A stretch of DNA of 64,000 bases from Acuticoccus yangtzensis (GTDB lineage: Bacteria > Pseudomonadota > Alphaproteobacteria > Rhizobiales > Amorphaceae): the NCBI RefSeq assembly GCF_001927245.1, contig NZ_MJUX01000005.1:1-64000 (forward strand). The letters run 5' to 3'. A program made the position numbers and the translations under genes. The notes under the pieces were generated by a model that was not told the DNA's origin, searched no databases, and was given only the letters and a program-made list of their open reading frames with translations. Positions 12,018 to 21,004 of the stretch are shown piece after piece (the stretch's first letter is position 1; every line of letters starts with the position of its first letter).

Positions 12018-12099
12018 CGGACCATCGTTGAACCGGCGCGGGCCGGGGCGAAAGGTGGCGCGGCGCCCCATCCACCGCCCGCACGCCCGGCCGGGCCGC

Positions 12100-13344
12100 T
12101 CAGGGCGCGAAGGCGGTGTAGGGGATGTAGCGGACCGGCGTTCCGGGGGTGACGTCGATCGCGGCGTCGGGGAGCTCGACGAGGCCGTCCGCCCAGGCAA
12201 GGCCGCTGATGAGGCCGGACCCTTCGGAGCGGAACACCTCGGCGGCGCCGTCCGCCGTCAGCCGTGCGCGCAGATATTCCCGCCGCCCGCGCTTCTTGCG
12301 CTTGGTGAAGGCGGCGGGAACCGTCACCCCCGCCGGTAAGCGCCAGGAGCCGCCGGCGAGACGGCGGAAGGCGGGCGCGGCGAAAACGAGTGTGCAGACG
12401 AAGGCCGCCACCGGATTTCCAGGAAGGCCGAACACCGGCACGCCGTTCCACATCGCCAGCGCCAAGGGCCGCCCCGGCTTCACCGCGACGCGCCAGGTGG
12501 CGAGCGCTCCTTCCGCGGACAGGAGCGCCGACACGTGGTCCTCGTCACCCGCTGAGGCACCGCCGGAGGTCAGGATCACGTCCGCCATCGCCGCCCCGTC
12601 GTTCAGCGCATCGCGGACCCAATCCGGATCATCCGGCACGTGGCCGAGGTCGACGGGCGTGAACCCCCACGCCGCCGCCTGGCCGAGCAGCATGGGACGG
12701 TTGGCGTCGTAGACCTGATGCGGCGCGGCTTCGCTGCCGGGGGCGCGGATCTCGTCCCCGGTCGACAGCACGCCGACGCGCAGCCGCTCGCGCACGGTGA
12801 CGGTGCCGTGGCCGCAGGCGGCGAGGAGGGCGAGGTCCTGCGGGCGGAGGCGATGGCCAGCTGCAAGCACCGCCTCGCCCGCCTTCACGTCCTCCCCGGC
12901 AAGGCGCGTGTTGGCGCCCTTTCTGGGAAGCGCGGCGAGGGTCAGCCGGTCACCGTCCACCGTGGCGTCCTCCTGCATTGCAACCGTGTCGGCGCCCTCC
13001 GGCACCACGGCGCCGGTGAGGATGCGCACGGCGGCGCCCGGCGGAACCGCCCCGGCGAAGGGCGCCCCGGCGGCGGCGCGTCCGGCAAGGAGCGTCATCT
13101 CGGGCGCGGCGGCGGCTCCAGCAAAGGCGTAACCGTCGACGGCGGAATTCGGCGCGGCGGGATTGGACCGCAGCGCCGCAACGTCCTCGGCGAGATAGTG
13201 CCCGGCCGCCTCGGCCAGCGGGACGGTGCGCACGCCGACGACCGGCTTCAGGCGCGCTTCCAGCCGTCCCAGCACCTCGTCCACCGGCGACCAGTCGACG
13301 CCGGACGGGAGGGCGAAGCAGTCGAAGGGGAGGCGCTCGCTCAT
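12100..13344 (-). CDS. moeA: Molybdopterin molybdotransferase
   Basis: MoeA (414 residues) inserts molybdate into adenylylated molybdopterin to form the cofactor. The NSAVDGYAF, VRILTGAVVPEGADTV, VLSTGDEI and GLPGNPVAAFV motifs appear in the usual order, the last two in the MogA-like domain. It overlaps mobB by 4 bases (ATGA) and closes the unit fdhD-mobA-mobB-moeA. Confidence 0.95.
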   Translation of the reverse strand: MSERLPFDCFALPSGVDWSPVDEVLGRLEARLKPVVGVRTVPLAEAAGHYLAEDVAALRSNPAAPNSAVDGYAFAGAAAAPEMTLLAGRAAAGAPFAGAVPPGAAVRILTGAVVPEGADTVAMQEDATVDGDRLTLAALPRKGANTRLAGEDVKAGEAVLAAGHRLRPQDLALLAACGHGTVTVRERLRVGVLSTGDEIRAPGSEAAPHQVYDANRPMLLGQAAAWGFTPVDLGHVPDDPDWVRDALNDGAAMADVILTSGGASAGDEDHVSALLSAEGALATWRVAVKPGRPLALAMWNGVPVFGLPGNPVAAFVCTLVFAAPAFRRLAGGSWRLPAGVTVPAAFTKRKKRGRREYLRARLTADGAAEVFRSEGSGLISGLAWADGLVELPDAAIDVTPGTPVRYIPYTAFAP

Positions 13345-13877
13345 GCCCTCCCCTCGGCCTTCGTAGTGGCGGTCGCGGTCGCCGCCAGCCCGGTCTCGGC
13401 CAGGATGAAATCGGCGATGGCGGCGATGTCGTTCACGTCGAGCACGGGACGGCCCGCGTCCGGCTGGGCGGTGTCGCTGGCGATGGCGCGCACGGCGGGG
13501 TCGGTGGCGGCGAGGAGCGGCCCCGCGGTGTCCGCCCGGCGCACCTCGATCTTGGGGTGGGTGCCGCGCTTGAACCCTTCGGCGATGACGATATCCACCG
13601 GCGCCATCTGCCCGAGCAGCGTCTCCAGCGCGGGCTCGGCCTCGTCCCGCAGCTCGTGCATGATGGCGTAGCGGGTGGCGGAGGCGAGCACCACCTCGCG
13701 CGCGCCGGCCTGGCGGTGGCGCCAGGAATCGGTCCCCTGCTGGTCGACGTCGACCATGTGATGGGCGCGCTTCACCGTCGACACGCTGAAGCCGCGCCCG
13801 GCGATCTCGGCCACCAGGCGCTCCACCAGGGTCGTCTTGCCGGCGTTCTTCCAGCCGACCACGCCGTAGAGCTTCAC
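13341..13877 (-). CDS. mobB: Molybdopterin-guanine dinucleotide biosynthesis adaptor MobB
   Basis: MobB (178 residues) is a P-loop GTP-binding protein that helps MobA attach GMP to the molybdenum cofactor. The P-loop GWKNAGKTT lies at residues 8-16, followed by VKRAHHMVDVDQQGTDSWRHRQAGA, a conserved MobB stretch, and by AEGFKRGTHPKIEV. It overlaps mobA at its start and moeA at its end, 4 bases each. Confidence 0.95.
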   Translation of the reverse strand: MKLYGVVGWKNAGKTTLVERLVAEIAGRGFSVSTVKRAHHMVDVDQQGTDSWRHRQAGAREVVLASATRYAIMHELRDEAEPALETLLGQMAPVDIVIAEGFKRGTHPKIEVRRADTAGPLLAATDPAVRAIASDTAQPDAGRPVLDVNDIAAIADFILAETGLAATATATTKAEGRA

Positions 13878-14497
13878 GCCGTCACCTCGCCGCGCGCGAT
13901 CATCGCCTCCGCCGCCGCAAAATCATCCGGCGTGTTGAGGTTGAAGAAGGGGTCGCCGTCGAACGCGGTTTCGGCAGCGCCGTGGGCGTCGGTCCAGGCG
14001 ACGATCTTGCGTGTGCCGTCCTGCAGCGCCGCACGCAGGTCCGCCGCCAGCGCCGTCGACCAGAGGCCGAAAGTGGGATGGCGCCGCCCGTCCGCCGTGG
14101 TGGCGGCGAGGACGATGGGGGCGCCCGTCGCCTCGGCGGTGGAGCAGAGCCGGGCCACGAGGTCGGCCGGGAAGAAGGGCGTGTCCCCCGCGACGGTGAC
14201 GACGTGGTCGACGCCCTCGCCCGCCGCCCACTCCATCGCGGTGAGGATGCCGGCGAGCGGGCCGGGGCGCCCGTCCACGCTGTCGGCGAGCCATGCCGCG
14301 TCGACCGGCAGCGCGGCGGGCTCCGTGTTAGCGTTGACCGCCATGCGGCTCACCTGCGGGGCGAGGCGCGTCACCACATGGTCGATCACCGGCCGTCCGC
14401 CCAGCGAAAGGCGCCATTTGTCGCCGCCCCCCATCCGGCGCGACAGGCCGCCCGCCAGCACCACACCCGGAACGGCGACGGGACGTTCGATCGGCAT
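13874..14497 (-). CDS. mobA: Molybdenum cofactor guanylyltransferase
   Basis: MobA (207 residues from this start) transfers GMP from GTP to molybdopterin, giving the bis-MGD cofactor used by DMSO-reductase-type enzymes such as formate dehydrogenase. The nucleotidyltransferase motif VLAGGLSRRMGGGDK is near the start, and PGPLAGILTAMEWA and VAGDTPFFPADL follow. The ATG at 14497 has GAGGTGG just upstream and lies 7 bases after the fdhD stop; a frame opening at 14569 would run into fdhD and is less likely. Confidence 0.95.
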   Translation of the reverse strand: MPIERPVAVPGVVLAGGLSRRMGGGDKWRLSLGGRPVIDHVVTRLAPQVSRMAVNANTEPAALPVDAAWLADSVDGRPGPLAGILTAMEWAAGEGVDHVVTVAGDTPFFPADLVARLCSTAEATGAPIVLAATTADGRRHPTFGLWSTALAADLRAALQDGTRKIVAWTDAHGAAETAFDGDPFFNLNTPDDFAAAEAMIARGEVTA

Positions 14498-14504
14498 AGC
14501 CACC

Positions 14505-15401
14505 TCAGTCACGCGATCCCTTTCGGCGCGAACGCGGGTCCTCGGCGGCGACGGCGGCGGGGTCCGCATCGCGCACCAGCCGCTCCTCGCCCGACACGCA
14601 CATGAAACGCTCCCCGCGCATCCGCCCGATCAGCGTCAGCCCCACGTCACGCGCGATCTCGACCCCCCATGCGGTGAAGCCGGAGCGCGAGGCGAGCACG
14701 GGAATGCCCATCAGCGCGGTCTTGATCACCATCTCGGAGGTCAGCCGGCCGGTCGTATAGAGGATCTTGTCGGCCGCGTCCGTCCCCGTCGCCACCATGT
14801 AGCCAGCTACCTTGTCAACCGCGTTGTGACGGCCGACGTCCTCCATGTAGACGAGCGGCCGGTCCTCGCGGCACAGCACCGTGCCGTGGATCGCGCCCGC
14901 CTCCAAATAGAGGCTCGGCATGGTGTTGATCGTCCGCGCCAGGGCGTAGAGCCAGGAGGTGCGCACCGGCGTCGCGGGAAGGGTCAGCCCCTCCAGCCCC
15001 TCCATCATGTCGCCGAACACTGTGCCGACCGCGCAGCCGGACGTGCGCGTCTTCTTCGCCAGCTTCTCCTCGAAATCGGTCGGCTGGTCGGTGCGCACGA
15101 CGATGGTTTCGAGCTCGTCGTCATAGTCGATCGCGGTGACGTTCTCGCCCGGCCGCAGCATGCCCTGGTTCTTCAGGAAGCCGAGTGCCAGATAGTCGGG
15201 GAAATCGCCGATCGTCATGGTGGTGACGATCTCGCGGCTGTTGAGGAAGATCGTGAGCGGCCGCTCTTCGACGATGCGGATGTCGCGCGCCGCCCCCGTC
15301 TGGTCGGTGCCGGTGATGGTGCGTGTCAGGCGCGCACTCTCTGGGTCCGGCGCGATGATGAGGCCGCTTTCCGCCAGAAGGGCATCCTCCTCGAATCCCA
15401 T
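14505..15401 (-). CDS. fdhD: Formate dehydrogenase accessory sulfurtransferase FdhD
   Basis: FdhD (298 residues) carries sulfur from a cysteine desulfurase to the bis-MGD cofactor of formate dehydrogenase, which needs it for activity. It has RPLTIFLNSREIVTTM, YMEDVGRHNAVDKV and LYTTGRLTSEMVIK, all typical. The loop that holds a CxxC in the E. coli protein reads SGCAVG here, with a single Cys, as in a subgroup of the family. The start MGFEEDA at 15401 has a GGAAAGGA ribosome site. No formate dehydrogenase gene is in the window. Confidence 0.94.
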   Translation of the reverse strand: MGFEEDALLAESGLIIAPDPESARLTRTITGTDQTGAARDIRIVEERPLTIFLNSREIVTTMTIGDFPDYLALGFLKNQGMLRPGENVTAIDYDDELETIVVRTDQPTDFEEKLAKKTRTSGCAVGTVFGDMMEGLEGLTLPATPVRTSWLYALARTINTMPSLYLEAGAIHGTVLCREDRPLVYMEDVGRHNAVDKVAGYMVATGTDAADKILYTTGRLTSEMVIKTALMGIPVLASRSGFTAWGVEIARDVGLTLIGRMRGERFMCVSGEERLVRDADPAAVAAEDPRSRRKGSRD

Positions 15402-15528
15402 CACGCCGTCCTTTCCGTTCCTGTTATGAGAACCAAGTGCCACATGACGCGTGACATGGCGTCCCCCCTCTTGCTGATACATGCGGGGGATGGCCGCAAG
15501 CGGGGCGCAGGCGCAAGGAGAGCCATTG

Positions 15529-15768
15529 ATGGGCGAACCGGTGAATTTCGACGTCGATTGCGACACGCGCGGTCTCAAATGTCCGCTGCCCGTGATGAAG
15601 GCGCGCAAGCGGATGAAGCCGTTGCCGCCGGGCACCATCCTGCGCCTCGTCGCCGACGATCCGCTGGCGGCGATCGACGTGCCGAACTTCTGCCGCGAGG
15701 ACGGGCACGGCCTCATCAGCAGCGACGACAAGGGCGGTGTGCTCACCTTCTATATCGCGAAGGGCTGA
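15529..15768 (+). CDS. TusA/SirA-family sulfur carrier protein
   Basis: A 79-residue TusA-like protein. The single conserved Cys lies in DTRGLKCPLPVMKARK (about residue 16), the persulfide-carrying position of the family. The start is the ATG at 15529, preceded by AAGGAG with 8-base spacing; an upstream in-frame ATG at 15481 lacks a site. It is divergent from fdhD. Because FdhD needs sulfur delivered by a carrier or desulfurase, a role in cofactor sulfuration is plausible, but that is inference from position. Confidence 0.9.
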   Translation: MGEPVNFDVDCDTRGLKCPLPVMKARKRMKPLPPGTILRLVADDPLAAIDVPNFCREDGHGLISSDDKGGVLTFYIAKG

Positions 15769-15887
15769 GGGCGGGCGCGGAGGATGAGCCGGTCGAGCGC
15801 CGGCCGCCGCTCTGAGACCGAACGGAGCGAGCACCAGCGGCGAAGAAGAAGGACGAAACGCGCGCGGCCCGATCAGCGCCGGGTCGA

Positions 15888-16634
15888 TCAAAAGGCGCCT
15901 TTCACCAGGAGCGCGATGCCGGCGGCCATCAGGACGAGAAGGATGGCGCGGCGGAAGGTCGCCTCCGGCAGGCGGTGGCGCACGTTGGATCCGAAGCGCA
16001 CCCCCGCGACCGACAGCACCACCCCGGCGAGGGAGATGAGCGCGGCATGGGTGGTCATCAGGCCGATGCGGGTGAGCGCCGTCGCCATCGCCGCGCTGGA
16101 GAGGGTGAAGGAGAGGTTCATCACCTGGATCAGCATGGCCGGTGTCAGGCCGAGCGCCATGACGAAGGGGGCGAGCGGCATCACCTGGCTCCCCGTCAGC
16201 CCGTTGACGACGCCGGTGCTGAGGCCGACCAGAGGGGCCAGCGGGCTTTCCCAATGAGGTGCCAGCCGCCAGTCCGGCCTGCGGAAGGCGAAGAGGCACC
16301 AGGCGATGAGGGCAAGGCCCAGCGCTGCCCCCGCCGTCGCCCCGTTCACCGCGCTGAGCAGTGTCGCCCCCATGAAGACGCCGATGGGCGCGGCGAGAAG
16401 CATTGGCCAGAAGCGGCGCACCGTGGCGCCGATGGGCCCGGTGGTGACGAGGAGCGTGACGTTGGAGGCGACGGAGGGTGCGAGCACCAGGGGGAGCGCG
16501 GCCTTGATGCCGATGACGAGCGTCAGCATCGGGATGCACGACGTGGCGTAGCCGAGGCCGGTCGCGCCCTTGATGATGCCCGACACAAGGAAGGCGAGGC
16601 CGATGAAGGCGAGCGTCGGCGCGTCGGTGATCAC
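15888..16634 (-). CDS. Sulfite exporter TauE/SafE family protein
   Basis: A 248-residue integral membrane protein with about eight hydrophobic segments. The TauE/SafE marks are GLAFLVSGIIKGATGLGYA near the start and the second-half repeat GLSTGVVNGLTGSQVMPLAPF. Relatives export sulfite, sulfonates or other organic anions; the substrate here is unknown. I chose the GTG at 16634, preceded by GAAAGG, because the first membrane segment starts directly after it; the frame up to 16790 adds Arg/Pro-rich residues. The 206 bases between it and the MetE-like gene hold nothing I can recognise. Confidence 0.85.
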   Translation of the reverse strand: MITDAPTLAFIGLAFLVSGIIKGATGLGYATSCIPMLTLVIGIKAALPLVLAPSVASNVTLLVTTGPIGATVRRFWPMLLAAPIGVFMGATLLSAVNGATAGAALGLALIAWCLFAFRRPDWRLAPHWESPLAPLVGLSTGVVNGLTGSQVMPLAPFVMALGLTPAMLIQVMNLSFTLSSAAMATALTRIGLMTTHAALISLAGVVLSVAGVRFGSNVRHRLPEATFRRAILLVLMAAGIALLVKGAF

Positions 16635-16840
16635 GAAGGGCGGCCTTTCGGCGAAAGCTGAGGGCCGCCCGGCCGCGGGGACGCCGCGCTGAGGCGGCGC
16701 CGGGCGGACGGGTCCGGTCCGGGAAGGTGGTGCCCCGCATCGTCGGCGGCGGGGCTCCCCCATCAGTTCGCTAACGGGCCAGCGAATCAAGCCCGTGGGG
16801 GCGGTTCGTCCCCTGCCCTGTCAGGCTCGGCCCCGGCGCC

Positions 16841-17962
16841 TCAGGCGTCGACGCCGCCCCACACCGCCTCGGCGGTCTTCACCACAAGCTCCAGTTTGCG
16901 GCGCTGGTCGTCGGCGGTGATGGTGTTGCCTTCCTCGGTGGAGGAGAAGCCGCACTGGGGCGCGATGCCGAGCTGGCCGATGTCGCAGAACTGGCTCGCC
17001 TTCTCGAACTGCGCCTTCAGCGCGTCGAGGTCTTCCAGCGCGCCGGTCTTGGTGGTGATGAAGCCCGGCATGACGCGCTGGTTGCCCTTCGGAAGAAGCT
17101 TCAGCGGCTCCAGCCCGCCCGCGCGGTCGGTGTCGTATTCCATGAAGAAGATGTCGACGCCGGTCTTGTTGAAGATCGCATCTGCCGCAGGGTCGTATCC
17201 GCCGGAGGCCACGTGCGTCGACTTGAAGTTGCCGCGGCACATGTGCATGCCGATGACCAGATCGTCCGGCCGGTCCTTGATCGCCTCGTGCATCATCCAC
17301 GCATATTTGTCGATCAGCATGTCCGGGTCCTGGCCCATGTCGGCGCGGACCTGACGCTGCTTCGGATCGCACAGGTAGGCGAAGAAGATATCGTCGATCT
17401 GCAGGTAGCGGCAGCCGGCCGCGTAGAAACCGGCGACGGCCTTCTTGTAGGTCTCGGCGATCGCGGCGCAGAAGGCGTCCACGTCCTTGTATTCGGCGAC
17501 GTGGATATCCTCGGGGTTCGTGCGGAAGTGCACGCAGGATGGGCCGGGGATGGAGATCTTCGGCGTCACCTTCGTGTTCGCGGCGACGAACTTGAAGTGT
17601 TCCAGGTGCGGGTGATCCTCCGGGAAGTCCAGCGGGGCGACGATCGTCGGGCGGATCGCCTTGGTCTGCACCCCGGCGAACTGGATGCCCTCGGACGAGG
17701 ACACCATGTCGAGCCCGGTCAGTTCGCCCATGAAATCGAAGTGCCAGAAGGAGCGGCGGCACTCCCCGTCCGTCACCGCCATCAGCCCCACATCTTCCTG
17801 CAGCGTGATGAGGTCTTTGATGGCGGTGTCTTCGGCCGCACGCAGCGCGGCCTGCGCCTCGGCATCGGCGGGATGTTCGGCGACGCGCTTACGGGCGGCC
17901 TGGACGGCGGGCGGGCGGAGCAGGCTGCCGACATGATCGGCGCGGTAAGGAGGCGTGGGCAT
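16841..17962 (-). CDS. Cobalamin-independent methionine synthase (MetE C-domain) family protein
   Basis: A 373-residue single-domain relative of the catalytic half of MetE, in the group that also includes epoxyalkane:coenzyme M transferase. The zinc site is complete: His and Cys in GMHMCRGN, Glu in FFMEYDTDRAG, and Cys in APQCGFSS. It should therefore activate a thiol as methyl acceptor. The N-terminal folate-binding half of full MetE is absent. It lies 11 bases after the TRAP permease stop at the end of the pca-TRAP operon. A role in disposing of methyl groups from methoxylated aromatics would fit, but is only inference; the substrate is unknown. Confidence 0.88.
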   Translation of the reverse strand: MPTPPYRADHVGSLLRPPAVQAARKRVAEHPADAEAQAALRAAEDTAIKDLITLQEDVGLMAVTDGECRRSFWHFDFMGELTGLDMVSSSEGIQFAGVQTKAIRPTIVAPLDFPEDHPHLEHFKFVAANTKVTPKISIPGPSCVHFRTNPEDIHVAEYKDVDAFCAAIAETYKKAVAGFYAAGCRYLQIDDIFFAYLCDPKQRQVRADMGQDPDMLIDKYAWMMHEAIKDRPDDLVIGMHMCRGNFKSTHVASGGYDPAADAIFNKTGVDIFFMEYDTDRAGGLEPLKLLPKGNQRVMPGFITTKTGALEDLDALKAQFEKASQFCDIGQLGIAPQCGFSSTEEGNTITADDQRRKLELVVKTAEAVWGGVDA

Positions 17963-17973
17963 GGGTGCTCTCG

Positions 17974-19311
17974 CTAGTTGGACAGAAGGCGCGGAAGGAA
18001 CAGGGTGATTGCCGGGAAGGCCACCAGAAGGGCCACGCGCACGATCTCGGACGCGAAGAAGGGCATCACCCCGGCGAAGGTCTGGCGCATCGGCACATCC
18101 TTCGCGATCTGGTTGATGATGAAGACGTTGAGCCCCACCGGCGGCGTGATCAGCCCCAGTTCCACGACGATGAGGATGACGATGCCGAACCAGATCTTGG
18201 TGTCGGCCGGCGACAGGCCGAAGTCGAGCCCCGCCACCACGGGCCAGAAGAAGGGGATGGCGAGGATGACCATGGAGAGCGAATCCATGAGGCACCCGAA
18301 GATCAGAAAGGCGATGATGATGAGGGCCAGGATCTCGTAGGCGCCGAGGCCGGAGTTCATCATCCACTCGGCCGCGGCCTGCGGCACCCCGGCCCGCGCC
18401 ATGAAGATCTTCAGAAGCTCCGCGCCGAAGAGGATGAGGTAGATCATGCCCGTGGTGCGCGCGGTCTCGAGCAGCGCGTCGACGAAGGCGGCGCGGGTGA
18501 GACCGGCCCAGACGACGCCGTAGAGGCCGACGAGTACGACGCCGATCGCCGCCGCCGGGGTGGGATTGTAGATGCCGGCATAGATGCCGCCGATGACGAT
18601 GCCGAAGATCACCACCACAGGGACGACGCCGAGGGTGGCGGACACCATCTCGGCCCGCTCCACCGGGCCGCCGGACGGCCCGGAACCGGGGAAGAGGCGC
18701 ACATAGACCGCCACCGCGCCCATGAAGAAGAGGAGCGCCATCAGACCCGGAATGAGCGCGGCGGCGAACATGGTGACGATGTTCGCCTCGACGATGATGG
18801 CGTAGACGATGAGGACCACGGACGGCGGAATGAGGATGCCGAGCGTGCCGCCCGCCGCCACCGTGCCCGTCGCGAGCGGGTTGGAGAAGCGGTAGCGTTT
18901 CAGCTCGGGCAGCGCGACCTGGCCCATGGTGGACGCGGTCGCGGTGGACGAACCGCACAAGGCGCCGAACCCCGCGCAGCCGACGAGGGCGGCCATCGCC
19001 ACCCCGCCGCGCATCCGCCCCAGCCAGGCGTTGGCGGCACGGAACAGCGCACGGGACAGCCCGGTGCGCGAGGCGAGCCCGCCCATGAGGATGAACATCG
19101 GCAGGACGGAGAGGTCGTAGTTGGAGAACTGCGCGTAGCCGAGGTCTTTGAGCTGGTTGAAGATGATACGGAGGCCGAGCTCCGTCTTGGGCATGGCGAG
19201 CACGGTGCCGGTGAGGCCGACGGCGATCATCGCATAGGCGATCGGCACCCTGATCGCGATGAGGGCGAAGAGCGCGCCGAGCCCCGCGAAACCGAGGACG
19301 AGATTGTCCAT
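17974..19311 (-). CDS. TRAP transporter large permease (DctM type)
   Basis: A 445-residue inner-membrane protein with about 12 hydrophobic segments, the ion-driven channel of a TRAP uptake system. Typical marks are LSVLPMFILMGGLASRTGL, LCGSSTATASTMGQVALPELKRY, GGTLGILIPPSVVLIVYA and, near the end, ELGLITPPVGLNVFII. Its ATG shares one base with the stop of the small permease gene (TGATG), so the two are translationally coupled. Confidence 0.95.
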   Translation of the reverse strand: MDNLVLGFAGLGALFALIAIRVPIAYAMIAVGLTGTVLAMPKTELGLRIIFNQLKDLGYAQFSNYDLSVLPMFILMGGLASRTGLSRALFRAANAWLGRMRGGVAMAALVGCAGFGALCGSSTATASTMGQVALPELKRYRFSNPLATGTVAAGGTLGILIPPSVVLIVYAIIVEANIVTMFAAALIPGLMALLFFMGAVAVYVRLFPGSGPSGGPVERAEMVSATLGVVPVVVIFGIVIGGIYAGIYNPTPAAAIGVVLVGLYGVVWAGLTRAAFVDALLETARTTGMIYLILFGAELLKIFMARAGVPQAAAEWMMNSGLGAYEILALIIIAFLIFGCLMDSLSMVILAIPFFWPVVAGLDFGLSPADTKIWFGIVILIVVELGLITPPVGLNVFIINQIAKDVPMRQTFAGVMPFFASEIVRVALLVAFPAITLFLPRLLSN

Positions 19312-19874
19312 CACCGCCCCTCCTCGGCGAACCAGGACGCTCGCCCGGCGACGGCGCGCAGGCTGTCGGCGAAGGTCATGATCGCGGCGGCGAGAAGCAG
19401 CGCGAGCGAGACGAGGATCGGCGGGAAGGCGGTCCACAGCGGCAGCTTCAGCACCGGGGTGACTTCGACATAGTCCATATAGTCGGCCATGCCGAGGCTC
19501 ATCTGGCGCACGAGGAGCGCCGAGAAGGCGACGGCGAAGAGCGCGGCGAAGGCGGCCATCAGCGCCTTGGTGCGCGGGCCCGCGGCCTCGGTGAAGATGT
19601 CCACCGTCACGTTGGCGCCGAAGAGCTGGCAGTAGGGCAAGAACATGAAGATGACGACGGCGACGAGGTGCTTGATGAGCTCATGATCGGCCGCGAAGGG
19701 CGCGGCGAACAGAAGGTTGGAGACCGCGCTGGCGGCCGTCATCACTGCGAGCCCGGTGGCGATCAGCCCGCCCAGGATCGCCCAAAGACGGACCAGAACG
19801 GCGACGATATGGGCCGCCGTGGCGGCCCCGCCGGCCGGGCGATGCGCGCCCGGTCCTGCATGGTTGTTCGGCAA
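19311..19874 (-). CDS. TRAP transporter small permease (DctQ type)
   Basis: A 187-residue membrane protein with four hydrophobic segments, the small partner of the TRAP channel. MFLPYCQLFGANVTVDIF (segment 2-3 region) is a typical DctQ motif. It starts 12 bases after the binding-protein stop and ends in a TGATG overlap with the large permease gene. The N-terminal 20 residues are polar. Confidence 0.92.
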   Translation of the reverse strand: MPNNHAGPGAHRPAGGAATAAHIVAVLVRLWAILGGLIATGLAVMTAASAVSNLLFAAPFAADHELIKHLVAVVIFMFLPYCQLFGANVTVDIFTEAAGPRTKALMAAFAALFAVAFSALLVRQMSLGMADYMDYVEVTPVLKLPLWTAFPPILVSLALLLAAAIMTFADSLRAVAGRASWFAEEGR

Positions 19875-19886
19875 TCCCGTCTCCCC

Positions 19887-20924
19887 TCAGGAGCCGCCGG
19901 AGTGCTTGGCGATCGCAGCGCGCGCCTTCTCCACCAGCGCCGCCCCGTCGAACTCGGGATGGTCGGCGATCCACTGGTCCACAACCGGCGCCATGGCGGC
20001 GTTGAAAGCGTCCATCTCCTCGCGCGTCAGGACGATGTGCTCGTTACCCTGCTCGACGGCGATGCCGATGGCCCGCTTGTCTGAGTTCACCCAAACGTCG
20101 GCCACCTCGTTCAGCCATTCCGGCCCGGTGTTCTCCTCGATGATCGCCTTCAGATCGTCGGGCAGCGAATTCCAGCGGTCCTCGTTCATCGACACCTGGA
20201 AGACGGTGGTGCCGAAGCGCTCCATGTCCGGCCCCTCGATCTGGTACTGGGTCACCTCCTGAAGCTGCAGCGGCAGGATGATCTCGAACGGGATCAGCGC
20301 CCCGTCGACAGCGCCGGTGGACAGCGACTGCGGCAGGTCCGGCACCGGCATGTTGACCGGCGTCGCCCCCAGCGCCTCCACCACCGTGGTGCCGGTGGGG
20401 CCGGGAACGCGCAGCTTCATGCCCGCGGTGTCGGCAGGCGAGCGGGCGAGCTTGTCACGCGTCTGCAGCGCCTGGCCGGAATGGACGTGGTTCCAGAGGA
20501 CGTGCATGCCCTCGTAGTCGGCGGAAAGGTCCTCGGCGAACATGTCGCGCATCGCAAGGTTCGTGGCGGCGACGTCGTTGGTGAAGACGGTGGGAAGCTC
20601 GAACACCTCCGAGCGCGGGAAGAGGCCCGGCGTATAGCCGTTGACGGTCCAGATGATGTCGACCACGCCGTCACGCACCTGGCGGATGAGCTGGGGCGGT
20701 GTGCCGCCGAGCGACATCGCCGGGTAGATGTCGATCTTGATGCGCCCTTCCGAGGCCTTTTCGATGCGTTCGGCCCAGGGCACCAGCATCTGCGAATGGG
20801 CCGGAGCCTTGGGGCCGAGGAGGTGATGCAGCGTGAGCGTCACCTCCTGCGCGGCCGCCTGTCCCGTCGCCGCCCCTGCCATCACCATGCCGGCGAGCGC
20901 CGCGATCAAAGCCTTGTTTCTCAT
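19887..20924 (-). CDS. TRAP transporter substrate-binding protein (DctP type)
   Basis: A 345-residue periplasmic binding protein with a signal peptide (AAGAATGQAAA then QEVTL). The DctP core is present: GMKLRVPGPTGTTVVEALGATPVNMP, with the Arg that grips the carboxylate of the ligand, and QSLSTGAVDGALIPF. A GGGAGG site precedes two adjacent ATGs; the second (20924) has the better spacing. It follows pcaB by 80 bases in the same direction. Linkage to protocatechuate genes suggests an aromatic or aromatic-derived acid as ligand (inference). Confidence 0.93.
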   Translation of the reverse strand: MRNKALIAALAGMVMAGAATGQAAAQEVTLTLHHLLGPKAPAHSQMLVPWAERIEKASEGRIKIDIYPAMSLGGTPPQLIRQVRDGVVDIIWTVNGYTPGLFPRSEVFELPTVFTNDVAATNLAMRDMFAEDLSADYEGMHVLWNHVHSGQALQTRDKLARSPADTAGMKLRVPGPTGTTVVEALGATPVNMPVPDLPQSLSTGAVDGALIPFEIILPLQLQEVTQYQIEGPDMERFGTTVFQVSMNEDRWNSLPDDLKAIIEENTGPEWLNEVADVWVNSDKRAIGIAVEQGNEHIVLTREEMDAFNAAMAPVVDQWIADHPEFDGAALVEKARAAIAKHSGGS

Positions 20925-21004
20925 CATTCTTCCTCCCGCTCTTGTTGTTGTGTCGTCCGGTATTGTGCCGTGAATGGCCGCATCCCGCTCGCGGCCGCTC
21001 CCTC

